Assembly: GCA_025994075.1 (NCBI GenBank)
Contig: JAMQGV010000024.1
Location: 416,867-480,866, forward strand
Direction of reading: 5' to 3'
Length of the DNA: 64,000 nucleotides
Source of the DNA: Vicinamibacteria bacterium
GTDB taxonomy: Bacteria; Acidobacteriota; Vicinamibacteria; Fen-336
Below, piece by piece: positions 17,511-25,476 of the stretch. The notes below the pieces were generated by a model. That model made no database searches, was not told the DNA's origin, and was given only the letters and a program-made list of their open reading frames with translations. The translations under genes and the position numbers were made by a program. The stretch's first letter is position 1. Each line of letters starts with the position of its first letter.

Positions 17511-18653
17511 CTACCTCTCGATCATGTCGTCGCTCGCGGCCGGCTCCTCGTCGGGTACGCCGGCTTCGGAGTCGAGGCGGAGCTGGAGGTTGGTGCGGTT
17601 GGTCGCGTAGCTGAGCGCGACCTCCTTGTCGACGATGCCCGCGCCGATCAGCTTGAGGAGCTCGCCGTCGAAGGTCTGCATGCCGTCGAGCTGGCCGGCC
17701 TCCATCGCGTCGAGCAGGCTCTTGCCCTCGCGCTCGCCTTCCTGCACGTACTCGCGGGTGCGGGCGGTGGAGCGCAGGATCTCGCACAGGGCGATGCGGC
17801 CGCCGCCGAGCTTGGGCACCAGCCGCTGCGAAACCACCCACTTGAACGACTGCGAGAAGCGGGTGCGGATCTGGCGCTCCTCGTTCTTGGGGAACACGCC
17901 GACGATGCGGTCGATCGTCTTGCTGGCGTCGATCGTGTGCAGCGTGGAGAGCACGAGGTGGCCGGTCTCGGAGGCTTCCAGCGCGATCGAGATCGTCTCC
18001 ACGTCGCGCATCTCGCCGACCAGGATCACCTTGGGTGCCTGGCGCAGGGCGGCGCGCAGCGCCAGCGCGAAGGTCTCGGTGTCGGTGCCGACCTCGCGCT
18101 GGTTGATGGTCGCCTTCTCGTGCGGGTGCAGGTACTCGACCGGGTCCTCGATGGTGATGATGTGGATCGCCTTCTCCTGGTTGAACTTCTTGATGATGGC
18201 GGCCAGCGTCGTCGACTTGCCGGACCCGGTCGGGCCGGTCACCAGCACGATCCCGTTGCGCTCCCTCGTGATCTCGCCGAGCTGCGGCGGGATGCCGAGC
18301 TGCTCGATGGTCGGGATGTTGTTGGGGATCACGCGCAGCACCGCGGAGTACGAGCCGCGCTGCTGGAAGATGTTGACGCGGAAGCGGGTGCGACGCGTCA
18401 GCGAGTAGGAGCAGTCGGTCGAGCCCGTCTTCACCAGCTTGTCGGCGGTGTCGCGGCGGCCGTTGATCAGGCGCATCGCGATCAGCTCGGTCTGGTAGGG
18501 GGTCAGCCGCTCGATGCCCGCGTAGGGCACGGCCCGCAACTGGCCGTCGACCTCCACCTGCGGCGGGCGGCCGACCGACAGGTTCAGGTCGGAGATGCCC
18601 GGGGAGAAGTCGAGCATCGTCTCGAGCAACGGATCGAGATCGAAGAAGGGCAT
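17511..18653 (-). CDS. pilT: PilT/PilU-type pilus retraction ATPase
   Basis: A 380-aa hexameric secretion ATPase that powers type IV pilus retraction. An N-terminal PAS-like region (about 1-110) precedes the RecA core with Walker A GPTGSGKS (140-147), Asp box (IITIEDPVEYLH), Walker B VILVGEMRD and His box GHLVLSTLHT. PilT's AIRNLIRE-type C-terminal motif is not obvious; instead there is an acidic tail ending EEPAASDDMIER, a feature closer to PilU or PilT2 paralogues. It heads a minus-strand pair with the zinc-ribbon gene 4 nt downstream. No pilin or other assembly genes are in the window. Confidence 0.9.
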   Translation of the reverse strand: MPFFDLDPLLETMLDFSPGISDLNLSVGRPPQVEVDGQLRAVPYAGIERLTPYQTELIAMRLINGRRDTADKLVKTGSTDCSYSLTRRTRFRVNIFQQRGSYSAVLRVIPNNIPTIEQLGIPPQLGEITRERNGIVLVTGPTGSGKSTTLAAIIKKFNQEKAIHIITIEDPVEYLHPHEKATINQREVGTDTETFALALRAALRQAPKVILVGEMRDVETISIALEASETGHLVLSTLHTIDASKTIDRIVGVFPKNEERQIRTRFSQSFKWVVSQRLVPKLGGGRIALCEILRSTARTREYVQEGEREGKSLLDAMEAGQLDGMQTFDGELLKLIGAGIVDKEVALSYATNRTNLQLRLDSEAGVPDEEPAASDDMIER

Positions 18654-18735
18654 GGGGGGAGCCTCCGGTGGCGGATGATACCCCCGAGCGGGGACCGGTG
18701 CCGGAGGGGCAGCCGGTCGCCGTCCGGGGCGCTGT

Positions 18736-19110
18736 TCAGCGGCGGGTGCGCTTCGCGGGGGAGCGCCGGGCGGGCGCCTTGCGCCCGGCCGCGGCGCGGC
18801 CCTTCCTCTTCGTCGGCGCCGAGCCGCCGGTCGCCTGCAACAGCAGCGGCAGCGAGTCGTCGATCCCGCCCGGCTCGCGGCGGGCGAGCGCCACGGCCTG
18901 GCGCACCTGCTCGGTCCAGCGCTCGCGGGCCAGCCGCGACAGCGCCGCGGCCTCGGGGGCCGTCGGGGGCTTGCGCCGGCGCAGGAAGTGGCCGAGCAGG
19001 GCCTGGGTCTCGACGGCGTTGATGCCGGCCACCACCGCGATGGCGGCCTGCGACTCGAGGTCCTGGCGCAGGGCGCGCACCTCGGCGAGCAGGGCTTCCA
19101 GGTCGGACAT
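18736..19110 (-). CDS. Small protein with histone-like basic tail, function unknown
   Basis: A 124-aa protein. Residues of about 1-85 are helical (LEALLAEVRALRQDLESQAA, then VETQALLGHFLRRRK). The last 30 residues are a Lys/Arg/Ala/Pro-rich tail (KRKGRAAAGRKAPARRSPAK) like the C termini of bacterial histone-H1-like or nucleoid-associated proteins. I do not recognise the folded part. It starts 3 nt after the stop of the upstream HD-GYP gene, so the two are likely one operon. Nucleic-acid binding is suggested only by the tail composition. Confidence 0.6.
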   Translation of the reverse strand: MSDLEALLAEVRALRQDLESQAAIAVVAGINAVETQALLGHFLRRRKPPTAPEAAALSRLARERWTEQVRQAVALARREPGGIDDSLPLLLQATGGSAPTKRKGRAAAGRKAPARRSPAKRTRR

Positions 19111-19113
19111 CGT

Positions 19114-21078
19114 CTAGCGCGCCTCCCCGCGCTGCGGCAACGTGCGCTCGTACAGTTTCGAGTCCACGAACACCGCGAGCAGCGCGCGGTCCAGCTTCCC
19201 GTGCGCCGCCTCGTCGTGCAGGATGTCGAGCGCCTTCGGCACCGGCACCGCCTTCTTGTAGGGGCGGTCCCAGGCGACCAGCGCGTCGTAGATGTCGGAG
19301 ATCGTCATCATCCGCGACTGCAGCGGGATGTCCTCCGCCTTCAGCCGCCGCGGGTAGCCGGTGCCGTCCAGCTTCTCGTGGTGCGCGAACGCGATCTCCG
19401 GCACGCGCGCGAACTCGCCCGTCCACGGAATGGTGGCCAGGAAGTTGAAGGTGTGGGTGACGTGCGACTCGATCTCGCGCCGCTCCTTCTCCGACAGGCT
19501 GCCGCGGCGGATGGAGAGCGCTTCCACCTCGTTGCCGGAGAGGTAGGGCTGGGGCTGGCCGTCGAGGTCCAGGTAGGTGCGCTCGGCGAAGCTCAGCAGG
19601 GCGCGGAACGAGTCGTCCTCCAGCACCGTCGGTTCGTTGGCGCGCAGGATCACGTCGATCACCCGGGTCAGCTCGTCCTGGCGGCGCTGGTGCTCGTCGT
19701 CGAGGTGCTCGAGCAGCTCGCGCGAGGCGGTGCCGGCGAGGGCGCGCTCCAGCTTGTCGCGCAGGTGCTCGGCCTCCAGCGTGCGCTTGATGTAGGCGAA
19801 GCGCTGGCGGACCAGCAGCGACTCGCCGACGTAGAGCTTCTTGCCCTTGATCAGCACCTTCTCGCGGACGCCGACCTTGCCGAAGTCGTGGAGCAGGCTC
19901 GCGTAGTGGATCTCCTGGAGCTGGTCGCGGGTGAAGCGCACGTCGCGCCAGGCCGCCTCGTCGCTCTGATCGACCAGCTCGGCGAGGCCGGTGGTCAGCG
20001 TCGCCACCCGCTGCGAGTGGCCCGAGGTGGTCGGGTCGCGCTGCTCGATCGCGGTGACCGAAGCGCGCACGAAGGAGTCGAAGAGCTGGCGGATGCTGGC
20101 GATCAGCCGGGTGTTCTCGAGCGCCACCGCGGCCTGGCTGGCCAGCGAGGTGACCAGCTCGATGTCGGTCGAGGTGAACGGGATCACCATCTCCTCGACC
20201 AGCGAGGCGGGCCACAGCACGAGCCCGGCGTCGCGCTTCTTGTTGATCAGCTGGACGCAGCCGATCACCCGGTTGCGGTGGTCGCGCATCGGCACCACCA
20301 GCATCGACTTGGTGCGGTAGCCCGATTTCTCGTCGAACGCGCGGCTGATCTGGAACGGCGAGCCGGCCGGCAGGTTGTAGGCGTCGGAGACGTTCACGCC
20401 CTGGCCCGAGAGCGCCGCGTAGCCCGCGATCGAGCGCTCGTCGAGCGGCATCGTGAACTCCTCGAACGGCACCACCACCGAGTCGTTCTGGGCCAGCTTG
20501 AAGCGCAGCCGGTCGTCGGCCGCGGTCTTCTCGTCGCCGCGCTCGACGAGGTACAGCGAGCCGGCGTCGGCGGCGGTGATCTCGCGCGACTTGCGCAGGA
20601 TCAGCTCCAGCAGCTTCTGGATGTCGCGCTCGGCCGACAGCGCGACGCCGATCTCGTTCAGCTCGTGCAGCTCCTGGCTCTTGCGGGCCAGGGCCTGGTC
20701 GAGCTGCCGCACGGCGCGCCGCTCGTGGATCTGGTCGAGCGTGCGGTCGAGCCGGTGGCGCAGGCGCGCGGCGCCGACCGGGCGCGGGAGCACGTCGTCG
20801 ACGAAGTTCAGCCGCGCGAGCAGGGCGTCGGCGTCTTCGGTCTTCTCGGCCACGGCCAGGAACAGGGCCCGGGCCCGGCCGCCCGTCACCAGCCAGCTCT
20901 GCACGGCGTCGCGCTCGGCGTCGATCAGGGCGGCGTCGGCGAGCACCAGCGTGCTGCCCAGCGGGTCGATTCCGGCCAGCACGTCGGCGAAGCGCGACGC
21001 CTCGCGCAGCGCCAGCGAGGCGGCCACGTCGGGGGCGACGAGGTCGCGGGCGCGACCCCAGATCAGCACGTTCACCAT
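19114..21078 (-). CDS. GAF plus HD-GYP cyclic-di-GMP phosphodiesterase-like protein
   Basis: A 654-aa signalling protein. Residues 1-115 look like a degenerate receiver (ADAALIDAERDAVQSW, FVDDVLPRPVG). A coiled-coil linker follows (about 115-150), then a GAF domain at about 155-325 and a C-terminal HD-GYP domain. The catalytic HD is H397-D398 (LLHDFGKVGVREK) and the signature HHEKLDGTGYP is at 566-576, followed by DIYDALVAWDRPYKKA, so hydrolysis of c-di-GMP is plausible. About 110-115 extra residues (roughly 411-525), rich in charged helices, separate the HD motif from the rest of the domain; ordinary HD-GYP domains are compact there. The gene probably starts the operon continued by the basic-tailed protein. 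Confidence 0.87.
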   Translation of the reverse strand: MVNVLIWGRARDLVAPDVAASLALREASRFADVLAGIDPLGSTLVLADAALIDAERDAVQSWLVTGGRARALFLAVAEKTEDADALLARLNFVDDVLPRPVGAARLRHRLDRTLDQIHERRAVRQLDQALARKSQELHELNEIGVALSAERDIQKLLELILRKSREITAADAGSLYLVERGDEKTAADDRLRFKLAQNDSVVVPFEEFTMPLDERSIAGYAALSGQGVNVSDAYNLPAGSPFQISRAFDEKSGYRTKSMLVVPMRDHRNRVIGCVQLINKKRDAGLVLWPASLVEEMVIPFTSTDIELVTSLASQAAVALENTRLIASIRQLFDSFVRASVTAIEQRDPTTSGHSQRVATLTTGLAELVDQSDEAAWRDVRFTRDQLQEIHYASLLHDFGKVGVREKVLIKGKKLYVGESLLVRQRFAYIKRTLEAEHLRDKLERALAGTASRELLEHLDDEHQRRQDELTRVIDVILRANEPTVLEDDSFRALLSFAERTYLDLDGQPQPYLSGNEVEALSIRRGSLSEKERREIESHVTHTFNFLATIPWTGEFARVPEIAFAHHEKLDGTGYPRRLKAEDIPLQSRMMTISDIYDALVAWDRPYKKAVPVPKALDILHDEAAHGKLDRALLAVFVDSKLYERTLPQRGEAR

Positions 21079-21141
21079 CGGTCGGAGCCCTCGTCCGAGA
21101 GCCTAGCAGACCGGCCGCGAACTCCGTAGCCCGCGGACGCT

Positions 21142-21816
21142 TCAGTGCGCCGCGAGATGCAGTGCCGCGGGCAGCTCGGCCACCGACGGCAGCCGCAGGT
21201 CGGGCGGGGCGTCGGCGAAGCCGGCGCTGCCGAAGCCGCAGTCGACGCCGACCACGAAAGCGCCGGCCGCCCGCCCGGTGGCGACGTCGATCGCCGAGTC
21301 GCCGCACAGCACCGTCTCCGCGGGCGCGGCCCCGCACTCCGCCATCAGGGCGCGCAGGCCGCCGGGGTCGGGCTTGCGCGGGGCGTCGCCGCCGCCCACG
21401 ACGCGCACGAAGCGGCCGGCAGCCCCGAGGCCGGCGAGCAGGTCGCGCGAGAGGTCGGCCGGCTTGTTGGTCAGCACCGCCAGCGGGAGCGGCCGCAGCG
21501 CGTCGAGCGCGTCGAGCACGCCGGGGTAGAAGCGGGTCGAGTCGAGCAGGCACCCGCGGTAGGCCTCGAGGAAGACGGGCAGCGCGGGATCGACGTCGGC
21601 CGCGACCCCGGCGGCCTCCAGCGACCGGCCGACCAGCGCCCGCGCGCCGTCGCCGACGAACGAGCGCACCTGCGGGTGGGACAGCGGCGTCGCGCCGGGG
21701 GCGAGCACCGCCAGCATCCGGTTGATCGCCGTGCACAGGTCCTGCGACGAGTCGACGAGCGTCCCGTCGAGGTCGAACACGACGAGCCGCAGGCGCGCGG
21801 GCAGCGGGGCCGGCAC
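21142..21816 (-). CDS. gph: HAD-family phosphatase, phosphoglycolate phosphatase-like
   Basis: A 224-aa HAD hydrolase of the Gph/PgmB subfamily. Motif I is FDLDGTLVDS with nucleophile Asp15 and acid/base Asp17; motif II is VLTNKP, motif III is PRKPDP and motif IV is LCGDSAIDV. A helical cap domain lies at about 20-85. The best fit is phosphoglycolate phosphatase, which salvages 2-phosphoglycolate formed in DNA repair, but pyrophosphatase (PpaX) or other sugar phosphatases share these motifs. Encoded 7 nt after the stop of the sulfatase-like gene on the same strand, so probably co-transcribed with it. Confidence 0.82.
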   Translation of the reverse strand: MPAPLPARLRLVVFDLDGTLVDSSQDLCTAINRMLAVLAPGATPLSHPQVRSFVGDGARALVGRSLEAAGVAADVDPALPVFLEAYRGCLLDSTRFYPGVLDALDALRPLPLAVLTNKPADLSRDLLAGLGAAGRFVRVVGGGDAPRKPDPGGLRALMAECGAAPAETVLCGDSAIDVATGRAAGAFVVGVDCGFGSAGFADAPPDLRLPSVAELPAALHLAAH

Positions 21817-21823
21817 GCAGCGG

Positions 21824-24034
21824 CTACTGGACGTAACCGAGCGCCTTGAGGCGTTCCAGCGTCTCGTCGTCGAAGCTCATGAAGCTCTTGCCCGGCGCCA
21901 TCACCAGCCAGACGTGGATGCCGATCCGGTCGGCGGGGGGCGGCCCGAAGATGTGCTCCACGCCGCGCTCGTGCTCGGACTCGATCTCCGGCAGCCGCAC
22001 CGGCACCGCATCGGGGTGGATCGCCTCCTGGGCGATCCACACGTCCTGCGGACGCAGTGGCCGGCCGTTGCGGGTCCCTTCCAGCCGCACCGGAGCGCCC
22101 TGGGGCCGAACGCTGAAGACCACCTCGCGCGGCTGGCCGGGCCGGGGCCGCACCTTCAGCACCAGCTTGCGCCCGTTGCCCTCCAGCCCGTGGCTCTCGC
22201 CGCTGCCGAAGTGCAGCGCCTCGACGCCTTCGACCCAGCCGCCCGTGGCGAGCCGCAGCTCGTAGCTGTCGTTCCCCACGAAGCGCAGCGTGTGGCGGAA
22301 CGGGTTCGGCACCATCGCCGCTTCGACGCCCGCCTTCAGCGTGCGCACACGCTCCTTCGCCTGCTCCAGGCGGCTCTCCTGCTCGCGCGGATCCTGCAGC
22401 AGGTCGAAGTACAGCTCGTCCTCCATCGGGCTGAAGCGGCGCACGTACTTGTCCTTGCCCGTGCGCATGCCGTGGGCGACGAAGCCGCGGTGGCTGATCT
22501 CGGACACGGCCGGCGGCTCCGGCGCGCCGCCGGCCATCACCTTCTGCAGCGGATGGCCGTGGATCACCGGCGGTTCGGGCACCGGCAGTCCCAGCTCCTT
22601 CAGGATCGTCGGCAGCAGGTCGACGCCCTGCACCTGCTGCTTCACGCGCTTGCCGGCGTCGCGCTGCTTCGGGAACTTGACGATCAGCGGCACCCGGATC
22701 AGCTCGTCGAACACGGTGCGGCCGTGCAGGAAGCCGCCGTGGTCCATGAACTCCTCGCCGTGGTCGGAGGTGAACACGATCAGCGCCCTGTCGTACAGCC
22801 CGCGCTCCTTCAGCTCGCGGACGAAGCGGCCGAATTCCCGGTCGCCGTAGGCGATCGAGCCGTCGTACTGGGCCTTCAGGCGCTCCAGGTCCTCCGGTTC
22901 GCGGTAGTCGGTGCGCGGGTCGATCGCCGGGTAGTCCTCGCGCGGGTGGGGCGGGAACATGCGGTCGAACGGCGGCGGCGGCTCGTACGGAACGTGGGGA
23001 TCCATGGTGTGGACGTAGACGAAGTTGGGCAGTCCGGGCCGAGAGTCCAGCCACTGCAGGGCGGTGTCGACGACCTTGTCGGCGAACACGAGCTTCGAGG
23101 GGCGTCCCCCTTCGCCGTGCAGCCCCGCCCAGAAGTCGAAGCCCTGCTCGAAGTGGGTGCCTGCCGAGTAGATCACCGAGTTGGCCACCGCCCCGCCCGT
23201 CGCGAAGCCCTTCGTCTTGAGCATCTCGGCCAGCGTGACGAGGCCGGGGTCGAGGCTGTCGCGGAGCTGCACCGTGCGATGACGGCCCGGGAGCTGCGAC
23301 GTGAAGATCGAGGCGATCGAGGGCTTGGTCCACGAGGCGTGGACGATCGGCTGCTCGAACACCACCGCGTCCTTCGCGAACTTCTGGAGCTCGGGCGTGG
23401 TGTCCCGCTTGTAGCCGTAGGGCGTCGTGTGGTCGGCGCGCAGGGTGTCGACCAGGTAGACGATGACCAGCGGCGCCTCCTCGCGCCGCTCGTCGACGAC
23501 CAGCGCGGGCGCGCCCCAGAAGGCGCGGCGCAGCGCCTCGCCCTTCTCGAAGCCGCGGGTCTCGAAGGTCAGCTCGACGGCCTTGCCGGCGAACTCGGCG
23601 AGCGGTGCCTGGGCCTCCACCCACAGCCGGTGCTCGGGGCGGGTCAGCGGCTCGAGGAGCTGCTGGAACACCACCTTCTCCTTCTTGCCGCTGCGGGCGC
23701 GGATCACGAACTCGACTCCGGCCTCGCGCTGGTGCTCGGGGGCGATGCCGATCGCGAACGCGAGCCGGGCCCGCTCCGGCACGTCCATCACGAAGCGCAG
23801 CCGCGACGGCGGCGAGGCGGGCAGCGTCTGGCGCACGACGTCGTTGAGGCGCAGCGGCCAGCCGGTCTGGCCCTTCACCCACTCGAGGTTGCGGCCGACC
23901 ACGTCGGCCTCGACGAGCGCCTTCGAGGCGCCGGCGACGAGGTCGGCGGGCTGGCCCGGCTTGGCGCAGCCGGCGAGCAGGGCGGCGCAGGACAGCGCGG
24001 CGAGAGTCGCCGCGGCACGGCGGATTCGAAACAA
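21824..24034 (-). CDS. Sulfatase-like lipoprotein of the alkaline phosphatase superfamily
   Basis: A 736-aa protein with an N-terminal lipoprotein signal (lipobox LLAGC, Cys23) when started at the TTG at 24034, which has GGAGG 8 nt upstream; an ATG at 24106 would give an unusually long 46-residue signal. A beta-rich region (about 30-210) precedes the sulfatase-type catalytic core: VYLVDTLRADHTTPYGY gives the metal Asp, and SDHGEEFMDHGGF supplies the second metal site. The usual formylglycine motif C/S-x-P-x-R is absent; ASWTKPSIASIF takes its place. That pattern is seen in phosphatase or phosphotransferase-like relatives with a Ser/Thr nucleophile. True arylsulfatase activity is therefore doubtful. 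It ends with another beta region. Confidence 0.82.
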   Translation of the reverse strand: MFRIRRAAATLAALSCAALLAGCAKPGQPADLVAGASKALVEADVVGRNLEWVKGQTGWPLRLNDVVRQTLPASPPSRLRFVMDVPERARLAFAIGIAPEHQREAGVEFVIRARSGKKEKVVFQQLLEPLTRPEHRLWVEAQAPLAEFAGKAVELTFETRGFEKGEALRRAFWGAPALVVDERREEAPLVIVYLVDTLRADHTTPYGYKRDTTPELQKFAKDAVVFEQPIVHASWTKPSIASIFTSQLPGRHRTVQLRDSLDPGLVTLAEMLKTKGFATGGAVANSVIYSAGTHFEQGFDFWAGLHGEGGRPSKLVFADKVVDTALQWLDSRPGLPNFVYVHTMDPHVPYEPPPPFDRMFPPHPREDYPAIDPRTDYREPEDLERLKAQYDGSIAYGDREFGRFVRELKERGLYDRALIVFTSDHGEEFMDHGGFLHGRTVFDELIRVPLIVKFPKQRDAGKRVKQQVQGVDLLPTILKELGLPVPEPPVIHGHPLQKVMAGGAPEPPAVSEISHRGFVAHGMRTGKDKYVRRFSPMEDELYFDLLQDPREQESRLEQAKERVRTLKAGVEAAMVPNPFRHTLRFVGNDSYELRLATGGWVEGVEALHFGSGESHGLEGNGRKLVLKVRPRPGQPREVVFSVRPQGAPVRLEGTRNGRPLRPQDVWIAQEAIHPDAVPVRLPEIESEHERGVEHIFGPPPADRIGIHVWLVMAPGKSFMSFDDETLERLKALGYVQ

Positions 24035-24118
24035 CGAGGAGGCCTCCAGCAAGAACACGACCTTCTTAACACGCGCGGCCGGAACGGCCCAAAAGAGGGT
24101 GGGCACGAGGCGACGTGA

Positions 24119-24124
24119 TATTTT
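24119..24124 (+). promoter_or_regulatory. TATTTT box of the glycosyltransferase pair
   Basis: TATTTT (overlapping GATATT at 24117) ends 8 nt before ATG 24133. No Shine-Dalgarno lies between, as expected for a leaderless transcript. It supports ATG 24133 over the in-frame GTG at 24115. Confidence 0.4.
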
Positions 24125-24132
24125 CGCCCGCG

Positions 24133-25476
24133 ATGTCCCCGTCGCTGAAACGCCGGCTGCTCGGGCTCACGCTGCTGGCGCTGGCGGTGCGCGCCGCCTT
24201 CCTGCTGCTCGAGCCCCACACCCGGCCGATCGCCGACGAGCGGACCTGGGTCAACTGGGCGACGACCAACCTGCTCTCCGACAAGGTGCGCCTGCACCCG
24301 CTGCGCACCAACATGATCTTCTACCCGCCGCTCTACCCCTACTTCATCGCGCTGCCCTACATGGTGTGGAACACGATCGAGGCGGTGAAGTGGTTCCAGA
24401 TCGTGGTCTCCGCGCTGACCGTGCCGGCGATCGGCCTCGTCGCGTGGCGCGCGTTCGGCGATCGCGCTGCGCTCGTCGCGGCGCTCGTCGCGGCGCTCTA
24501 TCCCGAGCTCGTCTGGTTCTCGGTCCACTTCTGGTCCGAGCCGCTGTTCATGTTCTTCCTGTGGTGGGCGCTGGAGCGGCTGCTGGCCGCGGACGCGGAC
24601 CTGCGCCTGAAGCCCGCGATCGCGGCCGGGCTGCTGTGGGGGCTCGCGATCCTGACCCGCGAGACCGTCCTCTACTTCACGCCGCTGGCGGCGCTGTGGC
24701 TCTGGTGGCGTCGGCCCGGCGGGCTCGCCCGCGGCGCAGCGTTCGCCTTCTGCGCGGTGCTGGTCGTGGCCCCGTGGACGTGGCGCAACTGGCACCAGTT
24801 CCAGGCCTTCGTGCCGGTGTCCACGGCCGGCGGCCTCAACCTCTACCAGGGCAACGCGCCGCTGACGCGGCAGCAGGTCTACGACCGCTACGACGCGATC
24901 GGCGGCCGCGTCGAGCAGTACAAGTGGGCGCGCGAGCAGGGCATCCGCGCGATCCTCGACCGCCAGCCGTGGTGGCTGTTCGAAAAGCTGCGCGACGAGA
25001 TGCCGAAGTTCTGGGAGGCCGACTCGCTGGCGCTGATCCACATCAAGCGGGGCGCCTACGGCCCCGTCGAGCCGTGGAAGGCGCAACTCGCCTGGGCGGT
25101 CGTGATCCTCCCGTTCCTCGCAGTGATGGCGTTCTTCGTGCGCGGTCTCGCCGCGCTGCCGCTGCGGCGGCTCCCCGTGTTCCTCGTCTTCTTCCTCTGC
25201 TTCTACAACGGGCTGCACGTGGCGACCCACGGCTTCGCGCGCTACCGGCTGCCGGTGCTGCCGGTGGTGCTGATCGTCGCGGCGTGGGCGTTCGCGACGT
25301 GGCGGGCGGGGGAGGCGGAACCGCTCGCGCCCGTGCGCCGCCGGCTGCGGCTGGCGCTGGCTCTCGTCGCCGCGATCACGCTCTGGCCGAGCCTCAGGAT
25401 GAACGCGGAGCACCCCGCCTTCGGCCTCACCGACGTGTGGAGCGCGCCGCAGGAGACGGAGTCGCAGACGCCGTGA
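24133..25476 (+). CDS. Polytopic GT39/ArnT-like glycosyltransferase
   Basis: A 447-aa inner-membrane protein of the GT-C fold (PMT/ArnT type), which transfers sugars from polyprenyl-phosphate donors on the periplasmic side. The acidic residue of the first periplasmic loop follows TM1 (PIADERTWVNW, in the DE/DD position of the family). About ten hydrophobic segments follow, with the loop YPPLYPYFIALPYM and ILTRETVLYFTPLAALWLWW typical of the family. An in-frame GTG at 24115 is an alternative start. The stop overlaps the next gene's GTG (GTGA), so the two membrane proteins are coupled. The acceptor is unknown; nearby GT4 and deacetylase genes hint at surface glycan work. Confidence 0.82.
   Translation: MSPSLKRRLLGLTLLALAVRAAFLLLEPHTRPIADERTWVNWATTNLLSDKVRLHPLRTNMIFYPPLYPYFIALPYMVWNTIEAVKWFQIVVSALTVPAIGLVAWRAFGDRAALVAALVAALYPELVWFSVHFWSEPLFMFFLWWALERLLAADADLRLKPAIAAGLLWGLAILTRETVLYFTPLAALWLWWRRPGGLARGAAFAFCAVLVVAPWTWRNWHQFQAFVPVSTAGGLNLYQGNAPLTRQQVYDRYDAIGGRVEQYKWAREQGIRAILDRQPWWLFEKLRDEMPKFWEADSLALIHIKRGAYGPVEPWKAQLAWAVVILPFLAVMAFFVRGLAALPLRRLPVFLVFFLCFYNGLHVATHGFARYRLPVLPVVLIVAAWAFATWRAGEAEPLAPVRRRLRLALALVAAITLWPSLRMNAEHPAFGLTDVWSAPQETESQTP

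Noticed and set aside
21824..24034. Formylglycine-dependent arylsulfatase
   Set aside because: The C/S-x-P-x-R motif is missing, so only a sulfatase-like fold is claimed.
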